A DNA stretch of 64,000 nt from an uncultured Bacteroidales bacterium (GCA_902801325.1 CADCHQ010000015.1:1-64000); one strand, 5' to 3'; shown: positions 7,945 to 17,078, numbered from the stretch's first letter. Made by a program: numbers and translations. Notes: generated by a model from the sequence alone, not told the origin.

Positions 7945-8291
7945 GATTCTTGATGTGTTAAGAGATGAGTAGTTTTCAGATAGTTAACCGTAGTGGCGAG
8001 TTCGTTCCAAGCCTGGTCGAGACCCACGAGGAATTCCTGACCCTCTTGAGTCAGGGCGTAGTACTTACGAGGCGGTCCTTGTGTGCTCTCCTGCCATTCG
8101 TAGGAAAGCAGACCGTCGTTCTTCAAGCGCGTAAGCAGGGGGTAGAGTGTGCCTTCCACCACCAGCAGTTCGGCTTCCTGCAGCTGACGGATGATGTCGC
8201 TGGCATAGGCCGGTGCGCGCTTCAGCAGTAGCAGGATGCAGTATTCGAGCATCCCCTTCCGCATCTGTGATTTGGCGTTATTGATATCCAT
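7941..8291 (-). CDS. PadR-family transcriptional regulator
   Basis: The 116-residue protein has the PadR winged-helix pattern: MLEYCILLLLKRAPAYASDI near the N-terminus, then EGTLYPLLTRLKNDGLLSYEW and PPRKYYALTQEGQ. It binds DNA as a dimer and usually represses genes next to it. Its stop overlaps the start of the PspC gene, and that two-gene operon is the expected target. A small second PspC gene lies upstream on the same strand. Confidence 0.9.
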   Translation of the reverse strand: MDINNAKSQMRKGMLEYCILLLLKRAPAYASDIIRQLQEAELLVVEGTLYPLLTRLKNDGLLSYEWQESTQGPPRKYYALTQEGQEFLVGLDQAWNELATTVNYLKTTHLLTHQES

Positions 8292-8316
8292 GTATTTTTA
8301 AAATGAAGAATTAAGA

Positions 8317-8360
8317 ATTCTTGCTCCTCTGCGCTACGCAAGCGTCCCAAGGGCCGAGCG
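8317..8360 (-). repeat. Dispersed CGCTCGGC...GAGCAAG repeat (minus)
   Basis: On the minus strand it reads CGCTCGGCCCTTGGG, then ACGCTTGCGTAGCGCAGAGG, then AGCAAGAAT. It lies between padR and the small PspC gene and is flanked on both sides by TTAAGAATT-type sequence. Confidence 0.8.
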
Positions 8361-8438
8361 AAGAATTAAGAAATAAGAATGAAGGGCCCCTCTCCCAAAG
8401 AAAGGGCTTTTCTTTTATCTCACTTTTAATTTTTAATT

Positions 8439-8467
8439 CCCTCCCCTCGGGGAGGTCAGAAGGGGGT
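8439..8467 (-). repeat. CT-rich palindromic element
   Basis: CCCTCCCCTCGGGGAGG then TCAGAAGGGGGT, just downstream of the small PspC gene stop. A related hairpin with a T-rich tail (GCCCCTCTCCCAAAGAAAGG then GCTTTTCTTTT) lies at about 8386-8417. Confidence 0.65.
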
Positions 8468-8474
8468 ATTAGGT

Positions 8475-8672
8475 TTAGTACTGATTCGGATTACGAGGTG
8501 CCAGCAGCCACAGGACGATGTAGGCCAAGAGACCACAACCAAAGCCAAAGAAGGCCATGAGGAAGAATACGCGAACGAGAAGCGGGTCGACCTCGAAGTA
8601 CTCGGCGAGACCACCACACACACCGGCAATCTTCTTGTCGGTCTGAGACAGGTAAAAACGTTTGTTGTTCAT
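8475..8672 (-). CDS. Small PspC-domain protein
   Basis: A 65-residue stand-alone PspC domain: MNNKRFYLSQTDKKIAGVCG followed by GLAEYFEVDPLLVRVFF and one hydrophobic segment (LLAYIVLWLLAP). It is probably an inner-membrane protein of the envelope-stress type. It is upstream of padR-pspC on the same strand but separated by about 180 bases of repeat, so it may have its own promoter. Confidence 0.85.
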   Translation of the reverse strand: MNNKRFYLSQTDKKIAGVCGGLAEYFEVDPLLVRVFFLMAFFGFGCGLLAYIVLWLLAPRNPNQY

Positions 8673-8769
8673 AACTTACTGATTTTTATATGGTTTATAC
8701 TTTCTTTCTATTGCCCAGTCACACACTTGCCAACAGGCTTTCCCTACTCTTTTATTAGGTTTCACGGCA

Positions 8770-8777
8770 CAAAGTTA
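8770..8777 (-). promoter_or_regulatory. -7 element upstream of the small PspC gene
   Basis: TAACTTTG on the minus strand matches TAnnTTTG and lies about 100 bases before the PspC start. The gap 8673-8989 otherwise holds A/T-rich sequence and no gene. Confidence 0.5.
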
Positions 8778-8989
8778 AGAATAAATATAATACCTTGCAA
8801 TACATAGTACTATATTTTTTAAAAAATTTTTTCGTCCTTGCACGCAAGAGAGCGGGAATTGGGTCGTGTAGAATAGGAATAAGGTATGCGTGCGCCCGCG
8901 AGCACGGGAGCAAGACTCTGGAAGAAAATAAAAAAGCTCTCGCCAAACGACGAGAGCCTGAGTATGTAAGTTATCGGTTATACCTCAAA

Positions 8990-10789
8990 TCATCGGTTCG
9001 CACGTTTGCGCTCCAGGTGGTCGAGGATGATCTTTCGCAAACGCATCGACTTGGGCGTTACCTCCACATATTCGTCTTCCTTGATGTACTCGAGAGCCTC
9101 CTCCAGTGAGAATACGATGGGCGGAATGATGCGAACCTTCTCGTCGCTGCCCGACGCACGCATGTTGGTCAACTGCTTAGCCTTGCAGACATTCACTACG
9201 AGGTCGTTCTCATGAACGTGCTCTCCCACTACCTGACCGGCATAGACCTCAGTCTGCGGGTCGATGAAGAAGGAACCGCGATCCTGCAGGTTGTTGATGG
9301 CGTAAGCGTAAGCAGTACCACTCTCGAGGGCAATCATGGAACCATTGATGCGACGCTGTATTTCGCCTTTGTAGGGCTGATACTCCTTGTAGCGATGAGC
9401 CATGATGGCTTCGCCCTGAGAGGCTGTGAGGACGTTGGTGCGCAGTCCGATGATACCGCGCGAAGGGATGTTGAACTCGATGTTCACACGCGAGCCCTGC
9501 GTCTCCATGCTGGTCATCTCGCCCTTACGACGCGTGACCATATCAATCATCTTCGAAGAGAACTCCTCGGGAACGTTAATGGTCAGTTCCTCGATGGGTT
9601 CACACTTCACACCGTCAATCTCCTTATAGATGACCTGTGGCTGACCCACCTGCAGTTCGTAGCCCTCGCGACGCATGGTCTCGATGAGCACAGAGAGGTG
9701 GAGGACACCACGACCAGCGACTATCCAACGGTCGTTATAGCCTTCAGGCTGGTCGACACGCAATGCCAAGTTCTTCTCCAACTCCTTTGCCAGACGGTCG
9801 CCAATGTGACGGCTGGTGCAATACTTGCCTTCCTTGCCGAAGAAAGGAGAGTCGTTGATGGTGAAGAGCATAGACATCGTGGGTTCGTCGATGCTGATGG
9901 GAGGCAGAGGTTCGGGATTCTCGAAGTCGCAGATGGTGTCGCCAATCTCAAAGTTCTCCAGACCGATGATGGCACAGATGTCGCCACTCGACACCTCGCT
10001 GATGCGTGCCTGACCCATACCGGTGAAGGTGTGCAGTTCCTTGATCTTGGTCTTCTCCATCGTGCCATCGCGGTGGGCAATGGTGACGTTCATGCCCTCA
10101 CGAATGGTGCCACGATGCACACGTCCCACAGCGATTCGACCTACATAGATCGAATAATCGAGCGAAGTGATGAGCATCTGAGGTGTTCCTTCCAGTTGCT
10201 GGGGAGCAGGGATGTGCTCAAGTATCTGGTCGAGCAGGTACTTGATGTCGTGCGTGGGATTGGAATAGTCTGGTCCCATCCATCCGTTCTTGGCAGAGCC
10301 GTAGATAACGGGGAAATCGAGCTGTTCTTCCGTTGCGTTCAGATCGAACATGAGGTCGAACACCATCTCATACACCTCCTCAGGACGGCAGTTCAGTTTA
10401 TCGACTTTATTCACTACGACGATGGGCTTCAAACCTATCTCCAACGCCTTACGAAGGACGAAACGCGTCTGTGGCATAGGACCTTCGAAAGCATCGACCA
10501 GAAGGAGGCAACCGTCGGCCATATTCAGCACACGTTCCACCTCACCACCGAAGTCGGAGTGACCCGGAGTGTCGATGATGTTGATCTTCGTGCCTTTGTA
10601 GTTGATGGAAACGTTCTTGGAAAGGATGGTTATTCCGCGTTCGCGTTCCAGTTCGTTGTTGTCCAGCATCAGCTCGCCCGTCTGCTGGTTGTCGCGGAAG
10701 AGATTTCCTTCCATAAGCATCTTGTCGACAAGGGTCGTTTTCCCGTGATCGACGTGTGCAATAATAGCAATATTACGTATGTCCTGCAT
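8990..10789 (-). CDS. typA: Translational GTPase TypA/BipA
   Basis: A 599-residue ribosome-associated GTPase, the usual length for BipA. The G motifs are in order: HVDHGKTT (G1, about 12-19), RGITI (G2), DTPGH (G3) and NKVDK (G4). Domains II and III and the BipA-specific C-terminal domain (SRGIIGLRTNVLTASQGEAI) follow. It acts in the cytoplasm in ribosome assembly and adaptation to stress or cold. A promoter element lies just upstream (10811-10818), and the gene diverges from the endonuclease-family gene. Confidence 0.97.
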   Translation of the reverse strand: MQDIRNIAIIAHVDHGKTTLVDKMLMEGNLFRDNQQTGELMLDNNELERERGITILSKNVSINYKGTKINIIDTPGHSDFGGEVERVLNMADGCLLLVDAFEGPMPQTRFVLRKALEIGLKPIVVVNKVDKLNCRPEEVYEMVFDLMFDLNATEEQLDFPVIYGSAKNGWMGPDYSNPTHDIKYLLDQILEHIPAPQQLEGTPQMLITSLDYSIYVGRIAVGRVHRGTIREGMNVTIAHRDGTMEKTKIKELHTFTGMGQARISEVSSGDICAIIGLENFEIGDTICDFENPEPLPPISIDEPTMSMLFTINDSPFFGKEGKYCTSRHIGDRLAKELEKNLALRVDQPEGYNDRWIVAGRGVLHLSVLIETMRREGYELQVGQPQVIYKEIDGVKCEPIEELTINVPEEFSSKMIDMVTRRKGEMTSMETQGSRVNIEFNIPSRGIIGLRTNVLTASQGEAIMAHRYKEYQPYKGEIQRRINGSMIALESGTAYAYAINNLQDRGSFFIDPQTEVYAGQVVGEHVHENDLVVNVCKAKQLTNMRASGSDEKVRIIPPIVFSLEEALEYIKEDEYVEVTPKSMRLRKIILDHLERKRANR

Positions 10790-10810
10790 CGTTTTGCTTT
10801 AATTTGGGTG

Positions 10811-10818
10811 CAAAGGTA
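10811..10818 (-). promoter_or_regulatory. typA promoter -7 element
   Basis: TACCTTTG on the minus strand fits TAnnTTTG and is 22 bases before the typA start codon, leaving a very short leader. Confidence 0.65.
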
Positions 10819-10860
10819 CAATAATTAATTAAAAATTAAAAGAGAAAAATTAAAAATTCC

Positions 10861-10868
10861 TATCTTTG
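10861..10868 (+). promoter_or_regulatory. -7 element for the endonuclease/phosphatase gene
   Basis: TATCTTTG fits TAnnTTTG and sits 27 bases before the ATG at 10896, in a divergent arrangement with the typA promoter. Confidence 0.6.
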
Positions 10869-10895
10869 TAGGGCAATAACCCTAATACTTACGCC

Positions 10896-11768
10896 ATGAG
10901 AAGACTTTCCCTACTCATCGTCGGCCTCATCATGGGGCTGGGAATCGCGGCCCAGACGCTGAAGGTGGGCAGCTACAACATCCGTTACAAGAACAAGGAG
11001 GATAGCATCAAAGGCAACTCTTGGGAAGCCCGCTGTCCTTCAATCTGCAACCAGATCTTATGGGAACAGCCCGATGTCTTTGGTGCTCAGGAAGTGCTGC
11101 ACTCACAACTGCTCGACCTCAACGAGAAACTTAAAATCAAATACAAGTGGATTGGTGTGGGACGCGACGATGGCAAGGAGAAAGGCGAATATGCTGCCAT
11201 CTTCTACAATCCCCAGCGTGTGGAACTTATCGACAAGGGAAACTTCTGGCTCAACGAGACTCCCGACCGTCCGGCTCTGGGATGGGATGCTGCCTGCATT
11301 CGCATCTGCACCTGGGGACATTTTCGTGACCGAGAGACTGAGAAAGAGTTCTTCTTCCTAAACCTGCACATGGACCACGTGGGAGTCAAGGCTCGCAGTG
11401 AGTCGGCAAAGCTGGTCATGAAATTCATTACGGAGATGACCGATGGAGGAAAGAAACTGGCTGTGCTGACGGGCGATTTCAATGTTGGGCAGACCGACGA
11501 ACTATACTCCCTCTTCACGGAATCTGGCGTACTCAAGGACTGCTACACGGCAGCACAGTTGCGATTTGCAGAAAACGGCACATACAACGGTTTCGACTAT
11601 CACTTCTTTACGGATGAGCGCATCGACCACATCTTCGTCACTCCGGACACGAAGGTGGAAGCCTATGCCGTGCTTACCGACGGACGCTGGCAGAAGGACA
11701 TGAACCACCGCATGTCGCGACGCAACCTATCCGACCACTACCCCATCTTTGCTCGCATCAGATTTTAA
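10896..11768 (+). CDS. Secreted endonuclease/exonuclease/phosphatase-family protein
   Basis: A 290-residue protein with a signal peptide (to about residue 19). The superfamily motifs are present: SYNIRYKNKED (metal site), DVFGAQE (catalytic Glu), LNLHMDH, TGDFNV and the C-terminal SDHYPIFARI. Members hydrolyse phosphodiester bonds in DNA, inositol phosphates or sphingomyelin. Export to the periplasm or outside suggests nutrient scavenging, but the substrate cannot be read from the sequence. It is the first of a same-strand run of secreted hydrolases. Confidence 0.85.
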   Translation: MRRLSLLIVGLIMGLGIAAQTLKVGSYNIRYKNKEDSIKGNSWEARCPSICNQILWEQPDVFGAQEVLHSQLLDLNEKLKIKYKWIGVGRDDGKEKGEYAAIFYNPQRVELIDKGNFWLNETPDRPALGWDAACIRICTWGHFRDRETEKEFFFLNLHMDHVGVKARSESAKLVMKFITEMTDGGKKLAVLTGDFNVGQTDELYSLFTESGVLKDCYTAAQLRFAENGTYNGFDYHFFTDERIDHIFVTPDTKVEAYAVLTDGRWQKDMNHRMSRRNLSDHYPIFARIRF

Positions 11769-11776
11769 TAATGCAT

Positions 11777-11829
11777 CGCTCGGCATCTGCGAAGCAGTGA
11801 CGCTTGCGTAAGGAACTGGAGCAAGAATT
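11777..11829 (+). repeat. Dispersed CGCTCGGC...GAGCAAG repeat
   Basis: CGCTCGGCATCTGCGAAGCA, then GTGACGCTTGCGTAAGG, then CTGGAGCAAGAATT, directly after the endonuclease-family gene. Confidence 0.75.
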
Positions 11830-11865
11830 CATAATGCACAATTAGGCTGGCGCCTTGAGAAAAAC

Positions 11866-13500
11866 ATGAAAAAGATATTCCTTATTATTTTATTATGGGC
11901 AGGCATGAGCCAAGTTTCGGCTCAGAAAGCCGATTACCACATCGTGCCTTTGCCAACAAGCATCGAACAGGATACGACGAAGTCATTTGTCCTGCAGACG
12001 GGTATGGCCATCAGTTATGAAGCCGACAACAAAGAGGCACAAAGCACGGCAGAGTTCCTTTGCCAATGGGTAAAGGAGGCTACAGACATTAGTTTGCAAC
12101 TGACTCCCGACAACAAACGTGCTGCCATTCGTTTCGTGCTGGGACTTCAAGGAAAGGGCATAACCGTAAAGGGGCAGGAAGCCTATACCATTGAAATCGG
12201 CAAGACGGGTATTCTCGTTCGTGCCAATGAACCCGAAGGCTTATTCCGAGCCGCCCAGACGATAAGGAAGAGTCTTCCCGTAGGCATTAAAGAGCAAAAG
12301 GTTGCTTTTCCCTTTGTTCGCATTCAGGATGCTCCACGCTTCGCCTATCGAGGTGTGCTGCTCGATTGTGCCCGTCATTTCTTCACGGTCGATGTCATCA
12401 AGCAGTTCCTCGACGTGATGGCACTGCACGGTTGCAACCAGTTCCACTGGCACCTCACAGAAGACCAAGGCTGGCGTTTCGAAGTGAAAGCGCTGCCCGA
12501 CCTGGCCGTGAAAGGTAGTGTGCGTGAGAAGACGGTGATTGGACCGAGCAACATGCGCATCTATGACAATGTTCCCTATGGAGGATATTACACGCAGGAC
12601 GATTGTCGCGAGATCGTTCGCTATGCTGCCGAGCGCTACATCAACGTAATACCAGAAATAGACATGCCTGGCCACATGATGGGTGCCTTGCACGTCTTCC
12701 CCAATCTGGGTTGCACAGGTGGTCCATACCCCGTTGCTCCACATTGGGGTGTGATGCGTGATGTGCTCTGTGGTGGTAATCCCGAGACCCTGGATTTCCT
12801 GAAGACGGCCTTTGGCGAACTTTGCGACGTGTTCCCCTCTGAGTTCATTCACATCGGAGGCGACGAATGCCCCAAGGACCGCTGGAAGAAGTGTCCCAAG
12901 TGCCAGGCAAAGATCAAGGAACTGGGCTTGAAGGAAGTAAACGGCCGCAGTCCTGAAGACCAGTTGCAGACCTACCTGAACCACGAGATCGAACAATTCT
13001 TGGCTTCACGCGGACGCAGTCTGATCGGATGGGACGAAATCCTGGCTGGCGGACTTACGGAAAACGCTATCGTGATGTCGTGGCGAGGCACGAAGGGAGG
13101 CATCGAAGCTGCCAAGCAGAAGCATCGTGTCATCATGTCGCCCAACGTCTATGCCTACATCGACCACCCCCAGCTGAAGGACTACAGCAAGCAGCCTCGA
13201 ACCACAGATAGCTATCAGGTGTCGTGCAGCAAGATATATTCCTTCGAGCCACTCATTCCTGATGCCCTGACCGAGGAGGAACAGGATTGCATCCTGGGCG
13301 TGCAGGCCAATCTGTGGACAGAGCATATTGCTTTCCCCGAACATGCCTTCTATCAACTGCTGCCCCGTCTGGCTGCGATGAGTGAGGTGCAATGGTGCCA
13401 ACCCCAGCAGAAGGACTTCGAGGACTTCAAAGCCCGTCTGCCCCGTCTGGAGAAGATCTACGACAAACTCGGCGTGCAGTATTGCAGGCAGGTGGAATAA
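11866..13500 (+). CDS. Beta-N-acetylhexosaminidase, GH20
   Basis: A 544-residue secreted enzyme with a signal peptide (to about residue 19), an N-terminal GH20b domain and a GH20 TIM barrel. The barrel shows FHWHLTEDQGWR and the catalytic Asp-Glu pair in HIGGDECPKDRW, followed by WDEIL and MSWRG. It removes terminal N-acetylglucosamine or N-acetylgalactosamine from glycans, probably in the periplasm. The SGNH hydrolase and GH97 genes follow on the same strand, forming a glycan-hydrolase run without a SusCD pair. Confidence 0.95.
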   Translation: MKKIFLIILLWAGMSQVSAQKADYHIVPLPTSIEQDTTKSFVLQTGMAISYEADNKEAQSTAEFLCQWVKEATDISLQLTPDNKRAAIRFVLGLQGKGITVKGQEAYTIEIGKTGILVRANEPEGLFRAAQTIRKSLPVGIKEQKVAFPFVRIQDAPRFAYRGVLLDCARHFFTVDVIKQFLDVMALHGCNQFHWHLTEDQGWRFEVKALPDLAVKGSVREKTVIGPSNMRIYDNVPYGGYYTQDDCREIVRYAAERYINVIPEIDMPGHMMGALHVFPNLGCTGGPYPVAPHWGVMRDVLCGGNPETLDFLKTAFGELCDVFPSEFIHIGGDECPKDRWKKCPKCQAKIKELGLKEVNGRSPEDQLQTYLNHEIEQFLASRGRSLIGWDEILAGGLTENAIVMSWRGTKGGIEAAKQKHRVIMSPNVYAYIDHPQLKDYSKQPRTTDSYQVSCSKIYSFEPLIPDALTEEEQDCILGVQANLWTEHIAFPEHAFYQLLPRLAAMSEVQWCQPQQKDFEDFKARLPRLEKIYDKLGVQYCRQVE

Positions 13501-13502
13501 AG

Positions 13503-13536
13503 ACTCTCCCCCGCCCCTCTCTTGTAGCGAGGGGAG
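13503..13536 (+). repeat. CT-rich palindromic element
   Basis: CTCTCCCCCGCCCCTCTCTT then GTAGCGAGGGGAGAAG, immediately after the GH20 stop; the hairpin may also help end that transcript. Confidence 0.6.
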
Positions 13537-13567
13537 AAGAATGGAGAATGGTCAATGTTCAATCTTC

Positions 13568-13664
13568 CGCTCGGCGACGATTAGGAGACGCTTGCGTAGC
13601 GCAGAGGAGCAAGTAATCGGACGACCCAAAGGGTCTACGCTTGCGTAGCAAAGCGGAGCAAGAA
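13568..13664 (+). repeat. Two dispersed CGCTCGGC...GAGCAAG repeats in tandem
   Basis: A full copy at 13568-13614 is followed by the perfect hairpin GACCCAAAGGGTC (about 13623-13635) and a second, partial copy at 13635-13664 starting CTACGCTTGCGTAG and ending GCGGAGCAAGAA. Confidence 0.75.
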
Positions 13665-13692
13665 TGTTCAATCTTCAATATAAAATACAATT

Positions 13693-14379
13693 ATGAAAAG
13701 AATCATTTTATCAGTAATTGCCACGATGGCAATCGTGTTCAGTGCTCAGGCAGCAGGAGACGACTGGGCAAACTTCAAGCGTTATGCAAGTGCAAACATC
13801 GAAGTAAAGGCCTTGCCACAGAGTCAGCGCAAGGTCGTGTTCATGGGTAACAGCATCACCGACAACTGGGCCAGTCGTCACGGAGATTGGTTCAAAGAGA
13901 ACGGCTACATTGGTCGTGGCATCAGCGGACAGACCACCTACCAAATGGTGCTTCGCTTCTATGAGGACGTGGTGAACCTTCACCCCAAGGCTGTTGTCAT
14001 CAACGGCGGCACGAACGACATTGCACAGAACAACCACCCCTATGTCGAGGACCGCACGTTCCAAAACATCGTCACTATGGCTCAGATTGCCAAGGCCAAC
14101 GGCATCAAGGTCATCCTCACCTCCATCACCCCTTGCGACCACTACACCTGGCGCCCGGAAATCAAGGATGTGATTGCGAAGATCAAGAGCCTGAACGCCC
14201 GCATCAAGGCGTATGCCAAGAAGAACAAGTTCCAGTATGTCAATTACTGGACGGAAATGGCCAACGAACAGGGTGCTATGCGCGACGGCATCTCCGAAGA
14301 GGGTTGTCACCCCAACGCAGCCGGTTATGCCATCATGGGTCCACTGGTGCAGAAAGCTATTAAGAAAGTAGTGAAATAA
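13693..14379 (+). CDS. SGNH/GDSL-family acylhydrolase (secreted)
   Basis: A 228-residue protein with a signal peptide (to about residue 20). The SGNH blocks are visible: FMGNSITDNW (block I, nucleophile Ser), GRGISGQT (block II), INGGTNDI (block III) and EEGCHPNAAGY (block V, catalytic His). The residue three before the His is Glu, where these enzymes usually have Asp. It probably removes ester groups such as acetyl from carbohydrate or lipid, consistent with its place between GH20 and GH97 genes. Confidence 0.88.
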   Translation: MKRIILSVIATMAIVFSAQAAGDDWANFKRYASANIEVKALPQSQRKVVFMGNSITDNWASRHGDWFKENGYIGRGISGQTTYQMVLRFYEDVVNLHPKAVVINGGTNDIAQNNHPYVEDRTFQNIVTMAQIAKANGIKVILTSITPCDHYTWRPEIKDVIAKIKSLNARIKAYAKKNKFQYVNYWTEMANEQGAMRDGISEEGCHPNAAGYAIMGPLVQKAIKKVVK

Positions 14380-14380
14380 G

Positions 14381-14413
14381 AGACCCCTACCTAACCTCCC
14401 CGAGGGGAGGAAT
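14381..14413 (+). repeat. CT-rich palindromic element
   Basis: GACCCCTACCTAACCTCCCC then GAGGGGAGGAA, one of the cleanest copies, just after the SGNH stop codon. Confidence 0.7.
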
Positions 14414-14449
14414 ATAAATGAGAACAAGCAATCGTTAAATTGTAAAATC

Positions 14450-16396
14450 ATGAACCGTTTTGCACTGATAGTTTTAACTATCCTCACAACCTGTCTATCG
14501 CCCATTAGTGCGAAGGACACAAAGATTACGTCGCCCGACGGCAAACTCGTCGTTACACTCTCCACAGGCAAGGGACAACTGGCCTGGAGTGTACAGCGCC
14601 AAGGTAAAACCGTCTATCACGAGGACGGAATATCGCTCACCATAGGCAACCAGAAGCTCGACGACAAGGCTGCCCCCAAGAGCATCAAACAGCGCAAGGT
14701 CAGTCAGACCATCAAGCCCGTGGTGCCCCTGAAGTTCTCCACCATCCAAGACGACTACACCGAGGCCACCATCGACTACGGCACATACAAGATACTGCTG
14801 CGTGTCATGAACAACGCCGTTGCCCACCGCTTTGTCACCAACCTGAAGGGCGAAGTGGAGGTAAAGGACGAGAGGTTCAACATCCATCCTGCCGAGGGCT
14901 TCACTGCCCATTATCAGACGTGTCGCTCGTTCAACACTTCCTACGAGGAAGCCTATCATCACAAGAGCATTGCCGACTGGAATCAGGATGGAAGCATAGC
15001 CACCATACCTGCCCTGCTTTCAAATGCCGACGACACGCAACTGCTCATCGGTGAAAGCGACGTCGACGACTATCCACGCATGTTCTTGGTTGCCGGCAAG
15101 GGCACCATCACCACCACCTTCCCCAAGGCACCCATCGAATGGCAACCTCGTGGCGACCGCAGTGAGACCATCACCAAGGAGGGCGACTACATTGCCAAGA
15201 CTCAGGGCACACGTGCCTTCCCCTGGCGTTTCGTGGTCGTTACTGATTCCAAGGGCATCGTCGAACAGACCGTCCCCGTGCAACTGGCACGCCGCAGTGT
15301 CCTGACCGACACCAGCTGGATCAAGCCGGGCAAGTTCTCATGGGAATGGTGGAACGGTGCTGCACCCTACGGACCAGATGTCGATTTCAAGGCTGGCTGC
15401 AACTATGAGACTTACTGCTACTTTGCCGACTTTGCCGCCAAATACGGCATCGAGTACATCCTCTTGGACGAAGGCTGGGCAAAGTCCACACGTGATCCCT
15501 TTCACGGCAACGACGGCCTGCGTCTGCCCGACCTCATCAAGTATTGCAATGCCAAGGGCGTGAAGATAGTGCTCTGGCTTCCCTGGCTCACGGCATACAA
15601 CAACCTCGACACACTCTTCAAGACCTATGCCGAATGGGGTATACCTGCAGTGAAGATCGACTTCATGGACCATGCTGACCAATGGATGGTGAACTTCTAC
15701 AAGCGCGTGACAGCCGAAGCTGCCAAGTACCACATCATCGTCGACTGGCACGGAGCATTCACCCCCGCAGGTCTCGAATACGAGTATCCCAACCTCGTCA
15801 GCTACGAAGGCGTGCTCGGACTGGAACAGATGGGTGGTTGCCGACCTGAGAACACCACCTACATTCCCTTCATACGCAATGCTGTGGGTGCTGCCGACTT
15901 CACACCTGGTGGCATGAACAACATGCAACCCGAACGCTATCATGCTAGCCGTCCGAACTCTGGCGCAATGGGTACGCGTGCCTTCCAGATGGCCCTCTAC
16001 GTAGTGCTGGAGAGTGGCGTACAGATGCTGGCCGACAACCCCACACGCTATTATCAGAACGAGGACTGCACGCGCTACATCGCCTCCGTGCCCACGACTT
16101 GGGACGAGACACGCTGTCTGGCTGCCGACGCAGGTAAATACGTCATCGTGGCCAAGCGCAAGGGTCAGAAGTGGTTCATTGGTGGCATCTGCAATGGCGA
16201 ACAAGACGAGCGCACCTTCCAACTGCCGCTCAACTTCCTCCCCGCAGGCACTCACCACCTCACCGCCTTCAAGGACGGTGTGAACGCCAACTATCAGGCT
16301 ATGCACTACAACCGCGTGGAGCAAGACGTAACGTCACAGACCACCATCGAAGTCCGCATGGCCAAAAACGGCGGATGGGCAGCGGTGATTGAGTAA
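14450..16396 (+). CDS. Glycoside hydrolase family 97 (SusB-like)
   Basis: A 648-residue secreted enzyme. An N-terminal beta-sandwich (about 22-280; ITSPDGKLVVTLST, FRVVNN-like LLRVMNNAVAHRF) is followed by the TIM barrel (LLDEGWAK, VKIDFMDHADQWM, IVDWHGAF) and a C-terminal beta domain. GH97 enzymes are calcium-dependent alpha-glucosidases or alpha-galactosidases of Bacteroidota; which of these this one is cannot be told here. Length and architecture are normal for the family. It closes the same-strand hydrolase run. Confidence 0.95.
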   Translation: MNRFALIVLTILTTCLSPISAKDTKITSPDGKLVVTLSTGKGQLAWSVQRQGKTVYHEDGISLTIGNQKLDDKAAPKSIKQRKVSQTIKPVVPLKFSTIQDDYTEATIDYGTYKILLRVMNNAVAHRFVTNLKGEVEVKDERFNIHPAEGFTAHYQTCRSFNTSYEEAYHHKSIADWNQDGSIATIPALLSNADDTQLLIGESDVDDYPRMFLVAGKGTITTTFPKAPIEWQPRGDRSETITKEGDYIAKTQGTRAFPWRFVVVTDSKGIVEQTVPVQLARRSVLTDTSWIKPGKFSWEWWNGAAPYGPDVDFKAGCNYETYCYFADFAAKYGIEYILLDEGWAKSTRDPFHGNDGLRLPDLIKYCNAKGVKIVLWLPWLTAYNNLDTLFKTYAEWGIPAVKIDFMDHADQWMVNFYKRVTAEAAKYHIIVDWHGAFTPAGLEYEYPNLVSYEGVLGLEQMGGCRPENTTYIPFIRNAVGAADFTPGGMNNMQPERYHASRPNSGAMGTRAFQMALYVVLESGVQMLADNPTRYYQNEDCTRYIASVPTTWDETRCLAADAGKYVIVAKRKGQKWFIGGICNGEQDERTFQLPLNFLPAGTHHLTAFKDGVNANYQAMHYNRVEQDVTSQTTIEVRMAKNGGWAAVIE

Positions 16397-16397
16397 G

Positions 16398-16428
16398 GAC
16401 CCCCTCTATCTCCCCGAGGGGAGAAATA
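16398..16428 (+). repeat. CT-rich palindromic element
   Basis: GGACCCCCTCTATCTCCCCG then AGGGGAGAAATAA, two bases after the GH97 stop. Confidence 0.7.
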
Positions 16429-16507
16429 ACGAATTGAGAGGCAAAAGTCTCTCGATTCATTGTTTAAAGAGTCACAGTGTAACAAGCGCTAATGAAACAT
16501 TAAGACG

Positions 16508-16543
16508 TTTCCCAAACCCCTCTCAAAAGAGAGGGGATTTTTT
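16508..16543 (+). terminator. Rho-independent terminator after GH97
   Basis: ACCCCTCTC, loop AAAA, GAGAGGGGA then TTTTTTT. A strong plus-strand terminator 110 bases after the GH97 gene, built from a CT-rich hairpin. Confidence 0.7.
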
Positions 16544-17020
16544 TGGCCAATTGCAACCTATTGTCATTTTTGCTCTGCAAAGCTGTATAGTTTAGAAGAA
16601 AAAGAACGCAAATTCCGCTTTCGATGATGATGGTTTTCTGTCTTCTACCCATTGAGTCGATGAGTCCGCATTTTGCGGAGTCATCTTTTTCAACATGCTT
16701 TGCCAGAGCGTCCATCCCTAAAGAACCATTTTCGTGGTAATTGTTTGGTCTTTTTTTCACTTTTGACACATAATTTTCCTCATTTTTTATCATGTTTTAA
16801 GGGAAGTCCCTCCCATTCGGGGGAGGGATTTAGGGAGAGGGGCCTTAGGTTGCGCTCTGGGCAAGGCCAAATTTCTTCGATGAAATGGGTGCTTTTTGAA
16901 AAAATCGAGATTAACCAAAATCAGGAAAAGACAGAGATAGCAAAAAAAATGATATAAAAACACATGCTATTGTGAAAATTTGATTAAATTTGCACCGAAT
17001 AGATGAAAAACATTACCAAT
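16544..17020. other. Gene-free interval before the dockerin-like protein gene
   Basis: Short open frames here have no recognisable protein pattern. The interval holds another CT-rich element (16808-16845, CCCTCCCATTCGGGGGAGGG then AGGGAGAGGGGCC) and, at its end, the promoter for the next gene. Confidence 0.5.
16985..16992 (+). promoter_or_regulatory. -7 element for the 999-aa secreted protein
   Basis: TAAATTTG fits TAnnTTTG, with TTGTG about 19 bases upstream. It leaves a leader of about 80 bases, within which the degenerate repeat at 17021-17056 would be transcribed. Confidence 0.5.
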
Positions 17021-17056
17021 CGCTCGGCGTTAGTAAAGCAGTGGCGCCTGCGCAGT
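17021..17056 (+). repeat. Degenerate CGCTCGGC-type repeat
   Basis: CGCTCGGCGTTAGTAAAGCA then GTGGCGCCTGCGCAG. The start matches the family; the GCTTGCG core is changed to GCCTGCG and the GAGCAAG end is lost. It falls in the likely 5' leader of the next gene. Confidence 0.55.
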
Positions 17057-17078
17057 AAAACCAATAAACTCTAAAACT

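Noticed and set aside
9212..10828. 538-aa plus-strand open frame opposite typA
   Set aside because: It is the antisense shadow of a well-conserved GTPase with all G motifs on the minus strand.
16673..16957. Small gene between GH97 and the dockerin-like protein
   Set aside because: The frame crosses a CT-rich repeat, has no ribosome binding site I can see and no recognisable protein pattern.
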